This document shows positions 11,908-23,773 of a stretch of DNA of 64,000 nucleotides, piece after piece. Every line of letters starts with the position of its first letter. Within the stretch, counting starts at the first letter, position 1. The notes under the pieces were generated by a model. It was not told the origin of the DNA. It saw nothing but the letters and a program-made list of their open reading frames with translations, and searched no databases. The DNA lies in assembly GCA_033439255.1 (NCBI GenBank), contig CM065878.1, positions 3,038,001-3,102,000 of the forward strand. The letters are read 5' to 3'. This stretch comes from Hericium rajendrae (taxonomy: Eukaryota > Basidiomycota > Agaricomycetes > Russulales > Hericiaceae). A program made the translations under genes and the position numbers.

Positions 11908-12374
11908 GTTCGGCACTAAACGTAAATTGAATGGGTCGTGAGATAAGCTTACAGGTGGGGTATGTACAGGGAGGATCAGATCCTCTTGTCGCCAATCGCG
12001 CCGCGACGGCAAACGCCTGCGACGCTGCCGATGGATTAGCGTGATGAGTAGCCTAAGTAATCGAGACGATAAGATATTGGCACGGGTGGATTGGAAAAAG
12101 AAAACAAACCTTGTGTAACACGAGGATGGGGGTGTGTAGAGACTGCGAACTGGCGCTGAGAGCGGCGGAGGGTCACAGGTTACTGCTTCCGGGAAGTCCG
12201 GGGATTGCTCGTCGATGTGACGTACTTGTAGGCGCCTATTTATGATCTTTGTTAGGCGTCTAATATTTTGCTCTTCAACTTATTGTGTCCGGAAAAGATT
12301 TTGCTTTGTGCCGTGCTGCCCGTCCTCTTGCAGTCCGCCCATGCCATTCTTTTCCTGACCCCTGCTCAGCGGCG
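11908..12374. other. Divergent intergenic region
   Basis: Separates two divergent starts. It holds part of a probable leader intron of the minus-strand gene (11909-11950). No further gene, repeat or convincing promoter box was recognised. Confidence 0.5.
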
Positions 12375-13267
12375 ATGTTCACCATCGCATCCGTTGTCAT
12401 CCTCTTCAAGAATATCCGCGTCTATTGTTTTGCTCTAATCACCCGCATTCGCAGGCGGCTCCTCATCTACGCTATCGCCCGCTCCCGTCGTTTATACCCC
12501 CTTCTCTCTCCCAGACACGAACACGTTATTCTTATCACCAAAAACATCATCTACAAACCAGGCGATGCCGCTACACTTCGCTCCGAGGCCGCAGCCATGC
12601 GTTACATCGCGAAACACACGTCTATCCCCGTCCCGCGCGTTTACGGCATGTGGACAGAGAACGAGAGCGAGGGATCATTGTTGATGGGTCGATGTCCAGG
12701 GAAGCAGTTACGGCTAGTATGGGGAAAACTCACCGATGCGCAGAGGCAGCGTATCCGTGAACAGCTCCGCGATTACCTTGCTCAGCTTCGCGCACTTCCT
12801 CCACCATGCCCGGGATGGATTGGCTCGGCCTCCGGAGGGCCCTGTTATGACCAGCGCCTCTCATATGATCCCTTTGGACCTTTTCCCGACGAATCCGAGT
12901 TCAACCACTGGAGGGTGTCGTTGCTGAATAGGATGGCAGAGGCCAGCAGCAAGATTGCGATCCGCGTGCAGGAGTTACGGTCATCCTTACGGAATGATCA
13001 TGCCATCGTTTTTACGCACGGCGACTTGGCAAGCGATAACATCGTAGTGGAGGTCGTTGGCGACGGGCCGGATGATGCGCGTGTATCCGGATTGATCGAC
13101 TGGGGACAGTCAGGATGGCGTCCTGAGTATTGGGAGTACGTGAAGAGCCTGCACGGACGGGATACAGTAGGAAACTGGGCGGATTTGGTACGGCAGATCA
13201 TTCCAACTACGAAGCGGAGTGGCAGTTGGATCAAGAGATGTGTTTGATTCATGGCGGGGGGCGATAG
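12375..13267 (+). CDS. Aminoglycoside phosphotransferase (APH)-fold kinase
   Basis: Member of the APH/choline-kinase-like superfamily that is greatly expanded in basidiomycetes; substrate unknown. The N-lobe shows LRSEAAAMRYIAKHTSIPVP and VYGMWTENESEGSLLMGRCP. The catalytic loop is FTHGDLASDNIVVE (Brenner motif HGDxxxxN), followed by LIDWGQSGWRPEYWEY, which supplies the metal-binding Asp and the family's W-P-EYWEY segment. The start is the ATG before FTIASVVILF; the N-terminal 40 residues are hydrophobic and basic. Read as given, the frame ends at 13247. One extra base near 13208 would instead give NYEAEWQLDQEM, the usual family ending, with a stop near 13267. No introns seen. Confidence 0.85.
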
Positions 13268-13619
13268 ACGTGACCGTCAGATCAGGGTGCAATTCACCTC
13301 GGCTCGGTGATGATCCTGCAGTTCGCTCGTCAGTCTGTCTGTCGACTGGATGCCGTTTACTAGTATCATCGTACATTACCATCAGGTTGTTTCGTGTTGC
13401 TTACTTTACTAGCCACGACTTACTGTGTAGCCGCATAATTAGACCGCAATTAGCTAAGCCCCTGTGGGACGTGGTGGGAGTCGGACGCCGGTAGCTTTCG
13501 ACCGAGTTGGCAGTCACTGCTCTCCTGACTTTCCCCTCTCGCCAATGATACCTGGATGACCCGCTGCACTCCTGTCACTCCTTGGCCAACACCACCCTCA
13601 TCACCGCACTTTGTCGCGC

Positions 13620-16600
13620 ATGGTGAACTTGTTTGGTCTTCACTCGAAAGGCTCACCGTCTCGTGAACCGAGTCGCCCCGACGCGTCTCCAGCGTTACTC
13701 TCGCTACATGGCGTAGACAACGCTACACCTGCTACGGCGCGTACCGATCCTTCCACGACCCAACCGTGATACCTCCATCCCACCAGTCATCGTCCCATTT
13801 CTTCTCGTTGCCTCTATGGAGGCGACGTGCTCCGCCTGTATCCAATGCGCCTGCCCGGCGCAGCTTTTCAGTGCTGGACACGGATGAGACGGGAACCATG
13901 ATGCGTACGTCCAACGCTTCCACTCTCTTGGTCGACAAGGATCTTCCTCCCACTCCGACATCCTCCAACGAACAGCTCCCCGTCTTCCCTGCGCGTCCGA
14001 GTGTCTCTCCATCACGGCCTTCGCCGGAGGGCGCGAAACAGCAACCCGCGCCAGTCAACTTTCCACTATCAACATCAGCATCTCGTTCACTTTCGAAATC
14101 GTCTACGCGTTCCACTTCTTCGCGCTTGGCTTCCCAGCCCACTTTTGCGCTGGCACAGACTGCTCTGTCGCAAGCCACTCTTGGCCTGGGACTTCCTCAT
14201 ACCGTGCCTCGCCCCTCAACATTCTCATCGACGTCTTCGATCATCAAAGTCGGTCTCGCGGACGTACCAGAATCTCCCAAATCGACTTCCTCCTGAGTCT
14301 GCAGTACGCCGTGTAAAGAGTTTTCCGAAGCTGAATGCATATCCAGTCCAGGAAGGCGCGCCGATTGTTGACCCCAGAGGGCGGAGACGCGTCAGAGGGA
14401 GTTCCTTTGGCTCTACATTGTCGATGTTGGATGATAAAGGAAAGGGGAAGGCGAAGGCGGAAGATCCACCCTCTGATGTGACACCGCCAAGGAAGACTCT
14501 CGGCCGACGCACATCATTCTGGAATCGAAAACGCAACGAATCACTGAAGCAGAAGCCTCCAGTATCTGTCGCCGAACAGGAGCATTCCAAGAGACCGACG
14601 TTGCCGGTTCTACCGCCGGTCTCGCCATTCTATGTGGACACGGACGTGTCATCGTCATCCAATTTATTGCAACAAAATAATTCGGTACAAGATCCGCCTG
14701 GACTTGTTCGTCGACATTCTGAACGGAGTCCTTCATTGCCATCGTCGCCATCAGCTTCACAGACTACAAACGATGCCCTCACACCATTCATGATACCCAA
14801 GTCTATTCACCGCAAATTAGGTTCTCGTCCATTGACGGCAGATTGACTTTAGAACGCTCCCGTGCACAGTCCATGTTTATTGATAACTCAAGTCCTCAAG
14901 TATCACAGCTTCCACCATCAGCGTCGCAACCACCTATCAGAAGATCACCGAGTCCTCCGCCTGTCTCGTTATCATCCTCACGGTTAGCTCCTAGACCTCG
15001 GTCTCACACAAATCCTCCTCTTCTCCATCGTTTATCCGTCAGTTTCCTGTCCTTTACTTCGTCGACTGCGCCATCACCCGTCTCGAACAACATGCTGGGA
15101 ACTCCTAATATGTCGTCATCTCCCTCTGCGTCACCTCGTCCTTCCCTCACAAAGCCATCACCAGTCGAGATACCAAAGCCTAATCCGGACAAGGAATCCC
15201 CTGAAGCTTATCTGAAGCGATTAATGGAGGGTGTCACTAAAGCAGAAGTGGCGTCAGTGCTGGCCTCAAGGTGAGATATATATGGCTCAGAATAGACGCA
15301 TACATTAAACATCTACCTACAGTGGCGACGCGTTTCACGTTGCGGCGCTACAGTTATACATCGATCGTTTCGAATTCTCTCGATATTCGATCGACGTTGC
15401 ACTGCGAAGATTACTGATGGACGTCGGTCTCCCTCGAGAGACACAGCAAATCGATCGTGTCATGGAATGTTTTGCGAGCAAATACAGGCAATGTAATCCC
15501 GATCTCTTTGTGTCTGAAGGTACGGTCCTACTGCGAGTTCTCCAGGATTGAATGCTGATTGGCTCTTAGACCACCCATATATTCTCGCTTTCAGCTTGAT
15601 CATGTTGCATACCGACGCATTCAATAAATCTAATAAGCGCAAAATGAGTAAGGCGGATTACATCAAGAACACGCGTCTACCTGGCGTCGCACCCGAGGTA
15701 TTAGATGTGCGTTTTGATTCCATTGTTTTATCGCAATCGCTTTTCTGACCGTGTTGTCCAGTACTTTTACGACAACATTGTTTTTGCGCCGTTCATTTTC
15801 GTCGAGGATCCGCTGGATCCACGGTCATCTTTCGATGCCCCTCGTCTTCCTGGTCTTACATCTGCGCCATCCCTACCTGGCAACAGCAGCACAGTCACCC
15901 TTTTAGGAAAAAGTACAAAGATCGATCCTTATTACCTGATCACGAATGTAGGCATTATCTGATGTTTCACGCTTCGTTCGATCTGACGTTTTCTTTTCCA
16001 GGACTTGCTTGATCCGCTTCGCGTTGATGTGGCGGCCTATGTGTCGCTTGAGGATCCTTACAACTTTGAGGGCACAGGTGGCCCGTGGCAAGAGGCCGAG
16101 CTCCGTCGGGCATTTGTTTCATCACATTATATTCAAGTCGATGCTGTGGAGAGTAGCCGACGAATGTCGACTTCCCTCTTCGCCCTGAGTGTTGCGGGTT
16201 TCCCCAGCCCGTATCCCAATCTGGGGGCCTTTCCAGACAGCTTGCTGAGTTCAACGTCAAATGGTGCCTCTGCTCTCCGAGTAGTCAAAGTTGGTCTACT
16301 CAAACGTAGAGACATTACGGCTGAAGGGGAAAAGCGAGGCTCTAAGACCAAATGGAGGGAATGGAGCGTCATCTTGACTGGTTCGCAGCTGCTACTGTTC
16401 CGTGACCCCGTCTGGGCCACGAACCTCTTGGAACAAGCGAAGAAAGGTGTTGCTCAGCTCCTGTTTCCCCCGGTATCTCTGCTCAAGCCCGACGAGATCC
16501 TGGCCGTCAAAGATGCTGTCGCCGTTTACGACAGGTCATACGCGAGAGTGTGTATCTCTATCTATGTGTATGACATTCGCTGATCCCCGCTTAGTATCAG

Positions 16601-18076
16601 TACGCCTTCCGCTTTGTTTCAGGGCACGGGCATCACTTCCTGCTCCAAGCGACAGATGATCCTGATATGAATGAGTGGATATCCCGAATCAACTATGCCA
16701 GCGCCTTCAGGTCCGCAGGGGTCAATATGCGGCCCCTCGGTCTGTCGGGCAAGGATGTGGAACTGATGGGCGTGGCTGCGGCAGCTTCACACTTAAGGGA
16801 GCTGCAAACACGCGAGGAGAACAGGTCCTCGTCGCGTGTGCGTACCTGGGACACCCGCAGCTCGGAGGAAATCGTCGATCGGCTGTCACGCTCGCCTAGT
16901 TCATCGATCGGGCACGCCAGCCGGAAGGGGAGAGGCAGGACTGTCACGGGCCGGGATGATATCCAGCTGGAGGCACCCACTGCCCCTGATTTTGACGGCG
17001 CTCAACAGTTCAAGGCTGCGTTTGATCAGGTTAAGGCCGATCTGGCAGCAGGCCGTCTTGCCGCCATGGATGACTATGTCTCCAGGCCCGGTGCCCGGCC
17101 TCGCGCCTACAGTCTGGAATCTACAATGCGGCCATCATTCCTCTCGGATGACGATGACAGCCAGCGATCCTCCTCTCGCACTCAGAGGATTCAAGCCAAG
17201 ATCGGCGATCTCGAGTTGCGGATAGACAGCACTCAGTTGGAGCTCGATTCGCATTTGCGCTTGGTGCGAAATATTGCGACGCTCACGCCATTTACGCGTG
17301 CTACGCGTGAGCGTTTGCAGATCGCAGTTCAGAGAACCGCGAAGCAGATCAAACATGCACGACTGGATCTTGCCAGGTTGCATTGTCATTTCCATGTATT
17401 GCAGAATGACCTATCTGCGGAGGAGTGGGACTGGAACAGGACGAAGACGATTGCCCTGAAGGCCGCGACGAAAACGCTTTACAGCCGCCGCGACCCCAGC
17501 ATTCCCCGCATGACGCTTTCCTTGCACTTGGACGAGCCGAGTCGTTTCACATCATCGCCGCGGGATACGTCCTTCTCTTCTGCATCGTCGCATCAGCCTG
17601 AGTCTTCTTTCCGCGATTCATTCCATTCGGCTCTTGACATCCCGTGGTCGTCAAGTCCTGTGCTAGATGGTCATGTCTATGGCGAGTCCCCGCTGTTGGA
17701 CTCTCCTTTGGTGACGCCCATGTCGGAGGAGGACCGAAATGGCTCTGCGAGCTCTTTCCCTTTCCTACATGGCGATGGGTCATTCTCATCGCAGTTTAAA
17801 TCCTCTCCTTCCCTTGCTGCTCGTTCTATGACGCGCTTGTCGAACGGTACTGATTCTCCAGGTGTACGGTCTCAGCACGAGAGATTCGTCACAGCGCCTG
17901 AGACGCCTGAAGAGGAAGCGGAGGAGTGGAACAAGACACGGGCTGCAAAACGCGTTTCTTTGGTCAAGGTCCCCTCTGATTTGCGAATGGGTTTGGCCCT
18001 CGGACGAACAGGGACGCACTCTCCTCAGCCTTCAACTCGGACGATTAGGTCTCCCCTCTTGAAACCTGACCGCTGA
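13620..18076 (+). CDS. Sec7-PH guanine nucleotide exchange factor for Arf GTPases
   Basis: Arf-GEF of the fungal Syt1/Yel1-like type with a Sec7 domain followed by a PH domain. The start MVNLFGLHSKGSP leads into about 500 disordered Ser/Pro-rich residues. Sec7 spans about 15.2-15.8 kb: ESPEAYLKRLMEGVTKAEV, then LPRETQQIDRVMECF carrying the catalytic glutamate, and HPYILAFSLIMLHTDAFN. The PH domain spans about 16.2-16.7 kb (VVKVGLLKRRD ... KWREWSVILTGSQLLLF ... FRFVSGHGHHFLLQA). A coiled region and a phospho-type Ser-rich tail follow. Five introns around the domains have good consensus ends. The disordered N-terminus breaks frame near 13768, 14287 and 14838, while the domains are intact. Confidence 0.9.
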
Positions 18077-18386
18077 GAACGGAGAAGTCGTCTTGGACCA
18101 TTCATTTGGTATGACGTTTAGCGTCTACTCACCGTCATTACCCTTTTATCCGACAGCTTTCTTCACTATCTGGACCAATTTTACCCTTTACGCTCTTTCT
18201 TGCCCCTTATCTGTACTGTACGTATCATTTACTGGTTGATAGCATGGTTTGTAGTCTTAAGCATAGATACTGAGGATAGCTTAATAGGACGATGTCTTTG
18301 AATGTAGGGATGGCGTGGTGTTCATATCCCAAAACAGCAGGCGTAGTGTTGGAGAAGTCGGGGGAAGCGTTGCCAAGGCATCAGCA

Positions 18387-18658
18387 TCACCTCAAGATTG
18401 CAACAGCCACTGTTTCATCTCGGCAGTCCCTGAAATCCCGCGGACTGGCGTTTGGAAACTCTTCAGGGCTGAAGTGTTGACGTCTCGGGTACGTAAAACA
18501 CGATAACTTATATTTGGCTCAACAACTCACGCATCACTTTCGCCTGGGGTCACTCGAATTTCAAATTTCCTTGATGAAGAGGACCCGAGTGACTGTGTCT
18601 CTCCCTGAGCATCGTCATTCACGCCGCCATTTACGGGGCGAGCACGACCTCTCGCCAT
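18387..18658 (-). CDS. Possible small uncharacterised gene
   Basis: From an ATG (MARGRARPVNGGVND) the minus strand reads 47 residues ending VTPGESDA, then a good intron (gtgagt ... cccgag). After it, two frames are possible. One reaches a stop quickly (RQHFSPEEF...). The other reads DVNTSALKSFQTPVRG, meets a TGA, and would continue GDADALATLPPTSPT. It is divergent from the following plus-strand gene. No family recognised; it could be a partly mis-assembled small gene. The rest of 18077-18872 is Sec7 gene 3' sequence and promoter without other visible features. Confidence 0.3.
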
Positions 18659-18872
18659 AGACGTGCACGCGCCGTTCTTACTCTCCGGTCGCGATTATTT
18701 CGGTTGGTCCCAGCAAGTTCGCATTTAGCCCTCTTCGCTGCTCCTGTCGTGTGCCCGTTTTCACGTCCACCCTCGTTCTAGGGCAAGTCAAACAAGACCT
18801 GTGCTTTCTGTCGAGATCGTGCTTGGGTTTTGGCCGTTCATATTGCTCCCCCAGCGCAACCTTACCACAGTC

Positions 18873-20796
18873 ATGACGCCCTTGCCCACGAATACGAAGA
18901 ATCGCAATCGCTTCTCTCTGATCCTGCAGTTGGCGTCCCCATCGAAACCCAGTGACAGTGACTCTGCTAAAGGGCGAAGCGTCTCTTCTCCAACGTATCC
19001 AATGGCAGCGGCGCAGGCCCGTCCAGTTCAACCGTGTCTCTCCTGCCAAGTCGGGTGGCTGGCATGACGCCCTCCTCCTTGCTTTCCCGTTCAAGCGCTC
19101 GGTCTTCCTCGAGCCCACGCAACCGACCCAAGCCTTCCCCCCATGGTTCACAGGTGAATCTGGTCAGTGATGCCCTTCCACCCCCCGAGACAACGAACGA
19201 GCTGGATGCGGATGAGAAGTTAAGGTTGTTGAAGAAGGCCAGGAAGCTCAGTCGTATCCTTGGAGACATGCCGTCAGGCTTTGGTGCAGAGAGCCCGCGG
19301 GATGAGGAGCCCTGGGAATTCGGCAGGGGCAGCATCAGCAAGGCGAGCGCCAGACGATTAAAGACGATGTCGTGGGGCTCCGGTCAACCGCAAGGACCCA
19401 AACCCGCCTCCTCTCACATCGACCTTCTGAAAGCCCTCGTCGCACCCCGACCATCCATGCCTAGCGCCCTTCCTACACCATCCTTGTCTCCAGTTACTGA
19501 TACCAGCCAGATTGCTGAGGAAGGAAAGCAGTCTCTGGAGCAGTCTCTGGGATCTCATGGAGACAGTCTGGACCTCGATTCAATAGCATATCTGTCCCCC
19601 GATACTTCGGCACGTGCCTCTCGACGGACGAGTGTCGCCAAACTTACTCGCCACCTAGGCGAAGTTATACCACCCGAACTCGTTCTTTCTGCGAACGTGG
19701 AGGACATTGAACCATCGGAGGCCACGCACAACTCTTCTGCGCCACTGATCCCACCAATGATGCCCGCTCGAGGCGTGCTTTCCAGGGACAAGTGGAGACG
19801 GAAAAGCTTGGAGCTCTCGTCAACAGAGCCTTTACTTTCCCCCACCATCGTGTCCTCTCTGAAGGGATTCGACATTCCTGAAATGAAGTCCAGTTTGAGG
19901 AGAAGCAAGTCGGCTTGGACCAAGAAGCACGCGCTGAAGCCCGAGCCTCAGACACAGCAGGAGGTGGCGACGGATCGCGCAGCTGTCATCAAAGATCTCA
20001 AAGAGGGCGGTGCGTTCGGTAGACGGGGAGCCTTGACGGACAAACAGCGAGCACTCAACGTGAGAAGAGCAAGGAAGTTGACTAAGGTAAGATTCGCATG
20101 CTATTCTTTCCTGCTACTTGATTGTCTAAATGCACTACATTCTGCCAGATGTTCGGTTCAGAGCCTCCGCCAGACCTTTATAAAGTGTCAACGGCTCATA
20201 CCGAATCTCCCTCACCTTTGACGCCGGATGGTCCGAATCGTGATTCACTCATCACGATCCTCTCCGTTTCGCGCAGCGAATTCCTTGCTGTATCTCCGTT
20301 GGATGGGAAACGCCACTCCGTTTCGACTATATCATCGATCTCATCTTTTTCATCACCCGAGCTGTCCCCGGCTCCCGTCAAAGAGGTGTTCGCCCCCCAA
20401 CCGAAGAACTGGATGACAGATCATGATCAGGACCGTCCTTTTGCACCTCCGCCAATTGCTGCTGTCGCACGAGCATCAACTGCTTCTGCTCAGCCCGGGT
20501 CTCTTGATGTCGAAGACACTGTCGCGTTCCGGCAACGCCGGCTTCGCGCGGCGAAGCTTTCACGCTTCTTCGGTGTGGACTACAACGATCTGTCTCAGTC
20601 TGGCATCGCTGAGCCCAGCCTCCCTGCACGACCGAGCATGGTCACCGTCCCCCCGACGCGGCCTGAGTCGCCTAGACAGGACGTAGACGTCCGAGTCAAT
20701 CAACCAGGGAGTTTCTGGGCCCTGTTAGACGGACGTGATACCCTCCAAACTGCAGAGATAAACGATGTCATCGGAAAGCTGCGTCAAATGCGATAG
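18873..20796 (+). CDS. Uncharacterised fungal protein with four KLxR-type motifs
   Basis: Start chosen at the ATG of MTPLPTNTKNRNRFSL, a basic opening typical of such proteins. The protein is mostly disordered and Ser/Pro-rich. Four copies of a short motif recur: KARKLSRILGDMPSGF (about 19235), VAKLTRHLGEVIPPELV (about 19637), RARKLTKMFGSEPPPDLY (split by the single intron at 20087-20149) and RAAKLSRFFGVDYNDL (about 20548). Consensus: basic-x-K-L-S/T-R/K-x-hydrophobic-G, then acidic/Pro and a Leu/Val. The end is EINDVIGKLRQMR. The frame needs one base near 19018 to join the first 50 residues to the rest. No enzyme domain is visible; a docking-motif scaffold is one possibility (inference). Confidence 0.75.
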
Positions 20797-21219
20797 GTAT
20801 TGGCACCAGCACCGGTTTCATTTTGCAGTCCATTGTCCCCTATAACATCTTAGCTGTTCCATATACTTGCTTATATTTCACTAACCCATGCGTCATTTAT
20901 CCTTACACGATTCCAGCGAGGCCAGGTCGCTCGTTTTATCCCATACATATATTGCTCATTGTTTGTGCACATACTAAGTTCCCCCATCGCTACACTCTCT
21001 GCGCATCCTACCCCGTTTCCCATTGAACGAGTTGCAACGTAGTCAAAGTTAAAGGTTTTCGTAGATAAAGGTCTCAATCTTTGAGCTCTGTCGTACTCCA
21101 GAGATTCAATGACATCGCTACATCGCCAGATAACTCGTTTATCCATTGACCCGAATAAACCAAAATAAAACATAAACATCTAAAATGCAAGCCCTGCAAC
21201 CAAAATGTCTTTGAATGCG
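20797..21219. other. Convergent 3' intergenic region
   Basis: Lies between two converging genes. It is AT-richer than the flanking coding sequence, as expected of 3' untranslated and terminator DNA. No gene recognised. Confidence 0.5.
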
Positions 21220-22730
21220 CTACCATCCTCCTGCTCCTCTCACTTCCATCTCCAAGCATTTTCGCAAATGGATTCTTGTGTCGCGCGGCACCGACTGATC
21301 ATCCGTATCTCTGCCACTGAAGAATGGTTCGACGCATGTCTTCCCAATCGCCTCGAACAGATCTTCCAATATCCACGTTAGGCGAGGGCCTGTCAATTCA
21401 ATGGCTGGTTCAGCGTTCACTTCAAGGAGCTGTACTTGCAGACCGCCCGGAGACGAGCTAGAAGCAGGAACGTGAGAGACCAGGAAGTCGATGCCATAGA
21501 GTTCGAATGCATTCGGCAAGGGCTGGGACAGATATCAGGATGTATGCCATAAGTTGTAGAGAATAGGGACCTGGAAATGAACGGCAGTTTCGATGGCGGC
21601 TTTGAAGGTCTCTGCAAGGACCTCGGCTATTTGATCTTGGATAGTTGCGACGTCCTCAGACGTGAACAAGAGTCTTGAACCAGTCTTAGCCTGCGAGTCG
21701 GACAGGACGTGACAGCCCACCAGTTCGTCTAGTAACCGAACACCTTCCTCCCCTCGGTGGGTTTGGAGGGATGTATTTGTCAGGTGACGTGCAAGGTTCA
21801 GCTTTGCGTCTTTTGCGTCCTCTGAATCGGGTACTTTGAACGGTAACGAGGAAAATAATGCAAGGATTCGCGTGTAGAGGTATACTTTCAGGCTCCGGAA
21901 GCAACGCAGTACGCGCGGAGATGGAACTTTGAAAGCCGCGTTAGTGCGTGCAAGCAGTACAGAACATAGTCCACATACCTTGTAGCCCTTCAGGTCTTCA
22001 GGCTTTTTCTGCAGGCCATTGTTTAGTGGATACTTCGTAGGGATCTAATAGAAAAGGCGAAAGGATATACTCCTGAGTCGCGTTGAGGCCAATAAGGGGA
22101 TGAAAAATAGGATAGAATTTGGTATGGAGTGACCTGTATGACAAAATGTCTGAGCTGAGAAGTGACTACCGCAGTATCGTCCCTCTGGGTATCATCGTCC
22201 TGTGTATCGCTATCATCTTCATCGTCTTCAAACGACTCGAATATCCGGAATAACGCGTCCTTCGAATCGAACAACCGGATCCCCATCCCGCGATCCGCCA
22301 TGCCTGGCTTCAATATCCACCACTTACCTGAGCCTGTCTCCATCTCTTCGGCAAGATCATACAGCTCATCGGCCCACATCTCTTCCAGTTCGTCCGCAAA
22401 CGATATGTCCAGATCCCATGTCTGCGGCACGGCGAAGTGTAGTGCAGATTCGGGATGCTTCAACGAATAGGCATGGAGGCACCTAGCGAGGTAGTGTTTT
22501 CGAATGAGTGCCTTTCGTATGGTATACGATGATGAGAGAACGTTGTCTTGATCCTCATGGGTTTTGTCATGGTCGATATCGTCGTAGGTGGACCATTGCA
22601 GAAGCTTGTGGTACTTTGCTGGTGGGGAGGAAACGGCATCTGTTGGAGTGAAAATTCGAGATAATGATCTAGAAACCAGTGAGAAGGTCAACGGTGCTGA
22701 GGGCCAGTGGACAAATGCAGTGGAAGCCAT
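21220..22730 (-). CDS. Tubulin-tyrosine-ligase (TTL) family ATP-grasp protein
   Basis: ATP-grasp ligase of the TTL superfamily; the fungal members are related to yeast Pby1. The start MASTAFVHWPSAPLTFSLVS is the usual opening. The ATP-grasp core includes PQTWDLDIS, KWWILKPGMADRGMGIRLF (nucleotide-binding Lys and Gly-rich loop), FVIQ, then LNLARHLTNTSLQT and ELYGIDFLV ... VQLLEVNAEPAIELTG with the metal-binding Glu/Asn. An acidic linker (DDEDDSDTQDDDTQ) sits in the middle. The ending is MEVRGAGGW. The frame breaks near 21893 (SGA to KVYLYTRILALF), where one base appears missing. Substrate is not evident from sequence. Confidence 0.87.
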
Positions 22731-22928
22731 CTCGAGTCTCGACAGCCTGAACACGCCAGAGCTCACCGACCTGAAGGTAAAAGTTGCGTGGGAAACTAAT
22801 TTTACTTGTGTATTCTTGTGGATCCCATTTTCCGTTTACGTAGGATCAGTCGTCGGTGTAATAGCTTCCAGCACCCACTTTAAAGTAGTGTTTCTCAACT
22901 CAACTCACTCACTAAGAAACACGCGAAC

Positions 22929-23730
22929 TTGTCAGGTATTCTAGGGGGCATCTTGGGTGGGGCTGGCGCCGTTGCCTCCTGCCGGAACGGTACGGGGCTA
23001 TTTTTGGGCATAACGACAGTCGAAATTCAAGGGAGCATCGCAACCGTCGCGGCAGCGCAAATCATCATAAGCCTGACTACGACCATACCTTGCAGACAAA
23101 TCTTGTGTCCAGACGCAGCATGGATATGCTTTTAGCACCTGATCATGATACAGCCATCGCTTCCGTTGCCAATTTCCCTTGCTCGGCATAGGATCCAGCA
23201 GTTGCGAATTTATCTGGCAAGGAATTAGCGCGCTATAGGGTGGACATAAATGCTGCGCAGGTCAACGGGGTGGTCAGGACGCCTAGTGCATCGTATCGGG
23301 GGCGCTTCACGTCTATGGAAATATCCCCCCCTCTTCACTAGTCCATCCGGAGCAGATATGGACATGCCTCGGACACTGGAATTTTACTCGGCCTATCTAG
23401 ATCCCAGATAGGTGGGGAAACCCATAGATGCAGAACCATTCACATGCAACCAACAACCTTTCGCCTCCGAAGCCGCTGATGGCCATCCGAACCCAGCGCA
23501 CAGCGAAATGGAGGAGCTCCGAAGGAAATAACAGCAGATGTGGGATCAAATGGAAAACTTATGTGGCACAGAATATGCAAAGAGACAGGCTTGTTGAGGG
23601 CGTGAACTTTGAAGACTTCGTGGATCATCGGATGGGATGGTCCAAAATTGTGAGAATCTTGTCAAACGGGCATTTTTTAATCGTTTTTAGAAACGTCAAG
23701 TCGGCAATGGACATCTAAACACATCGTATC
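22929..23730 (+). pseudogene. Degenerate coding-like stretch, unknown
   Basis: No intact gene, yet the plus strand reads as protein in pieces. About 22990-23190 gives FGHNDSRNSREHRNRRGSAN and then SRRSMDMLLAPDHDTAIASV before a TAG. After it comes ANLSGKELARYRVDINAAQV (about 23200), then MDMPRTLEFYSAYLDPR, and EADGHPNPAHSEMEELRRK, a stop, and QQMWDQMENLCGTEYAKRQ (to about 23590). The pieces are split by stops and frame changes. This could be a decayed gene or one hit by the same base errors seen elsewhere. No family recognised. The region 22731-22928 is promoter of the TTL-family gene. Confidence 0.3.
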
Positions 23731-23773
23731 GTCTATCAGTAGTCTCCATCGCTGACGCCGATGAGAGAAACAG

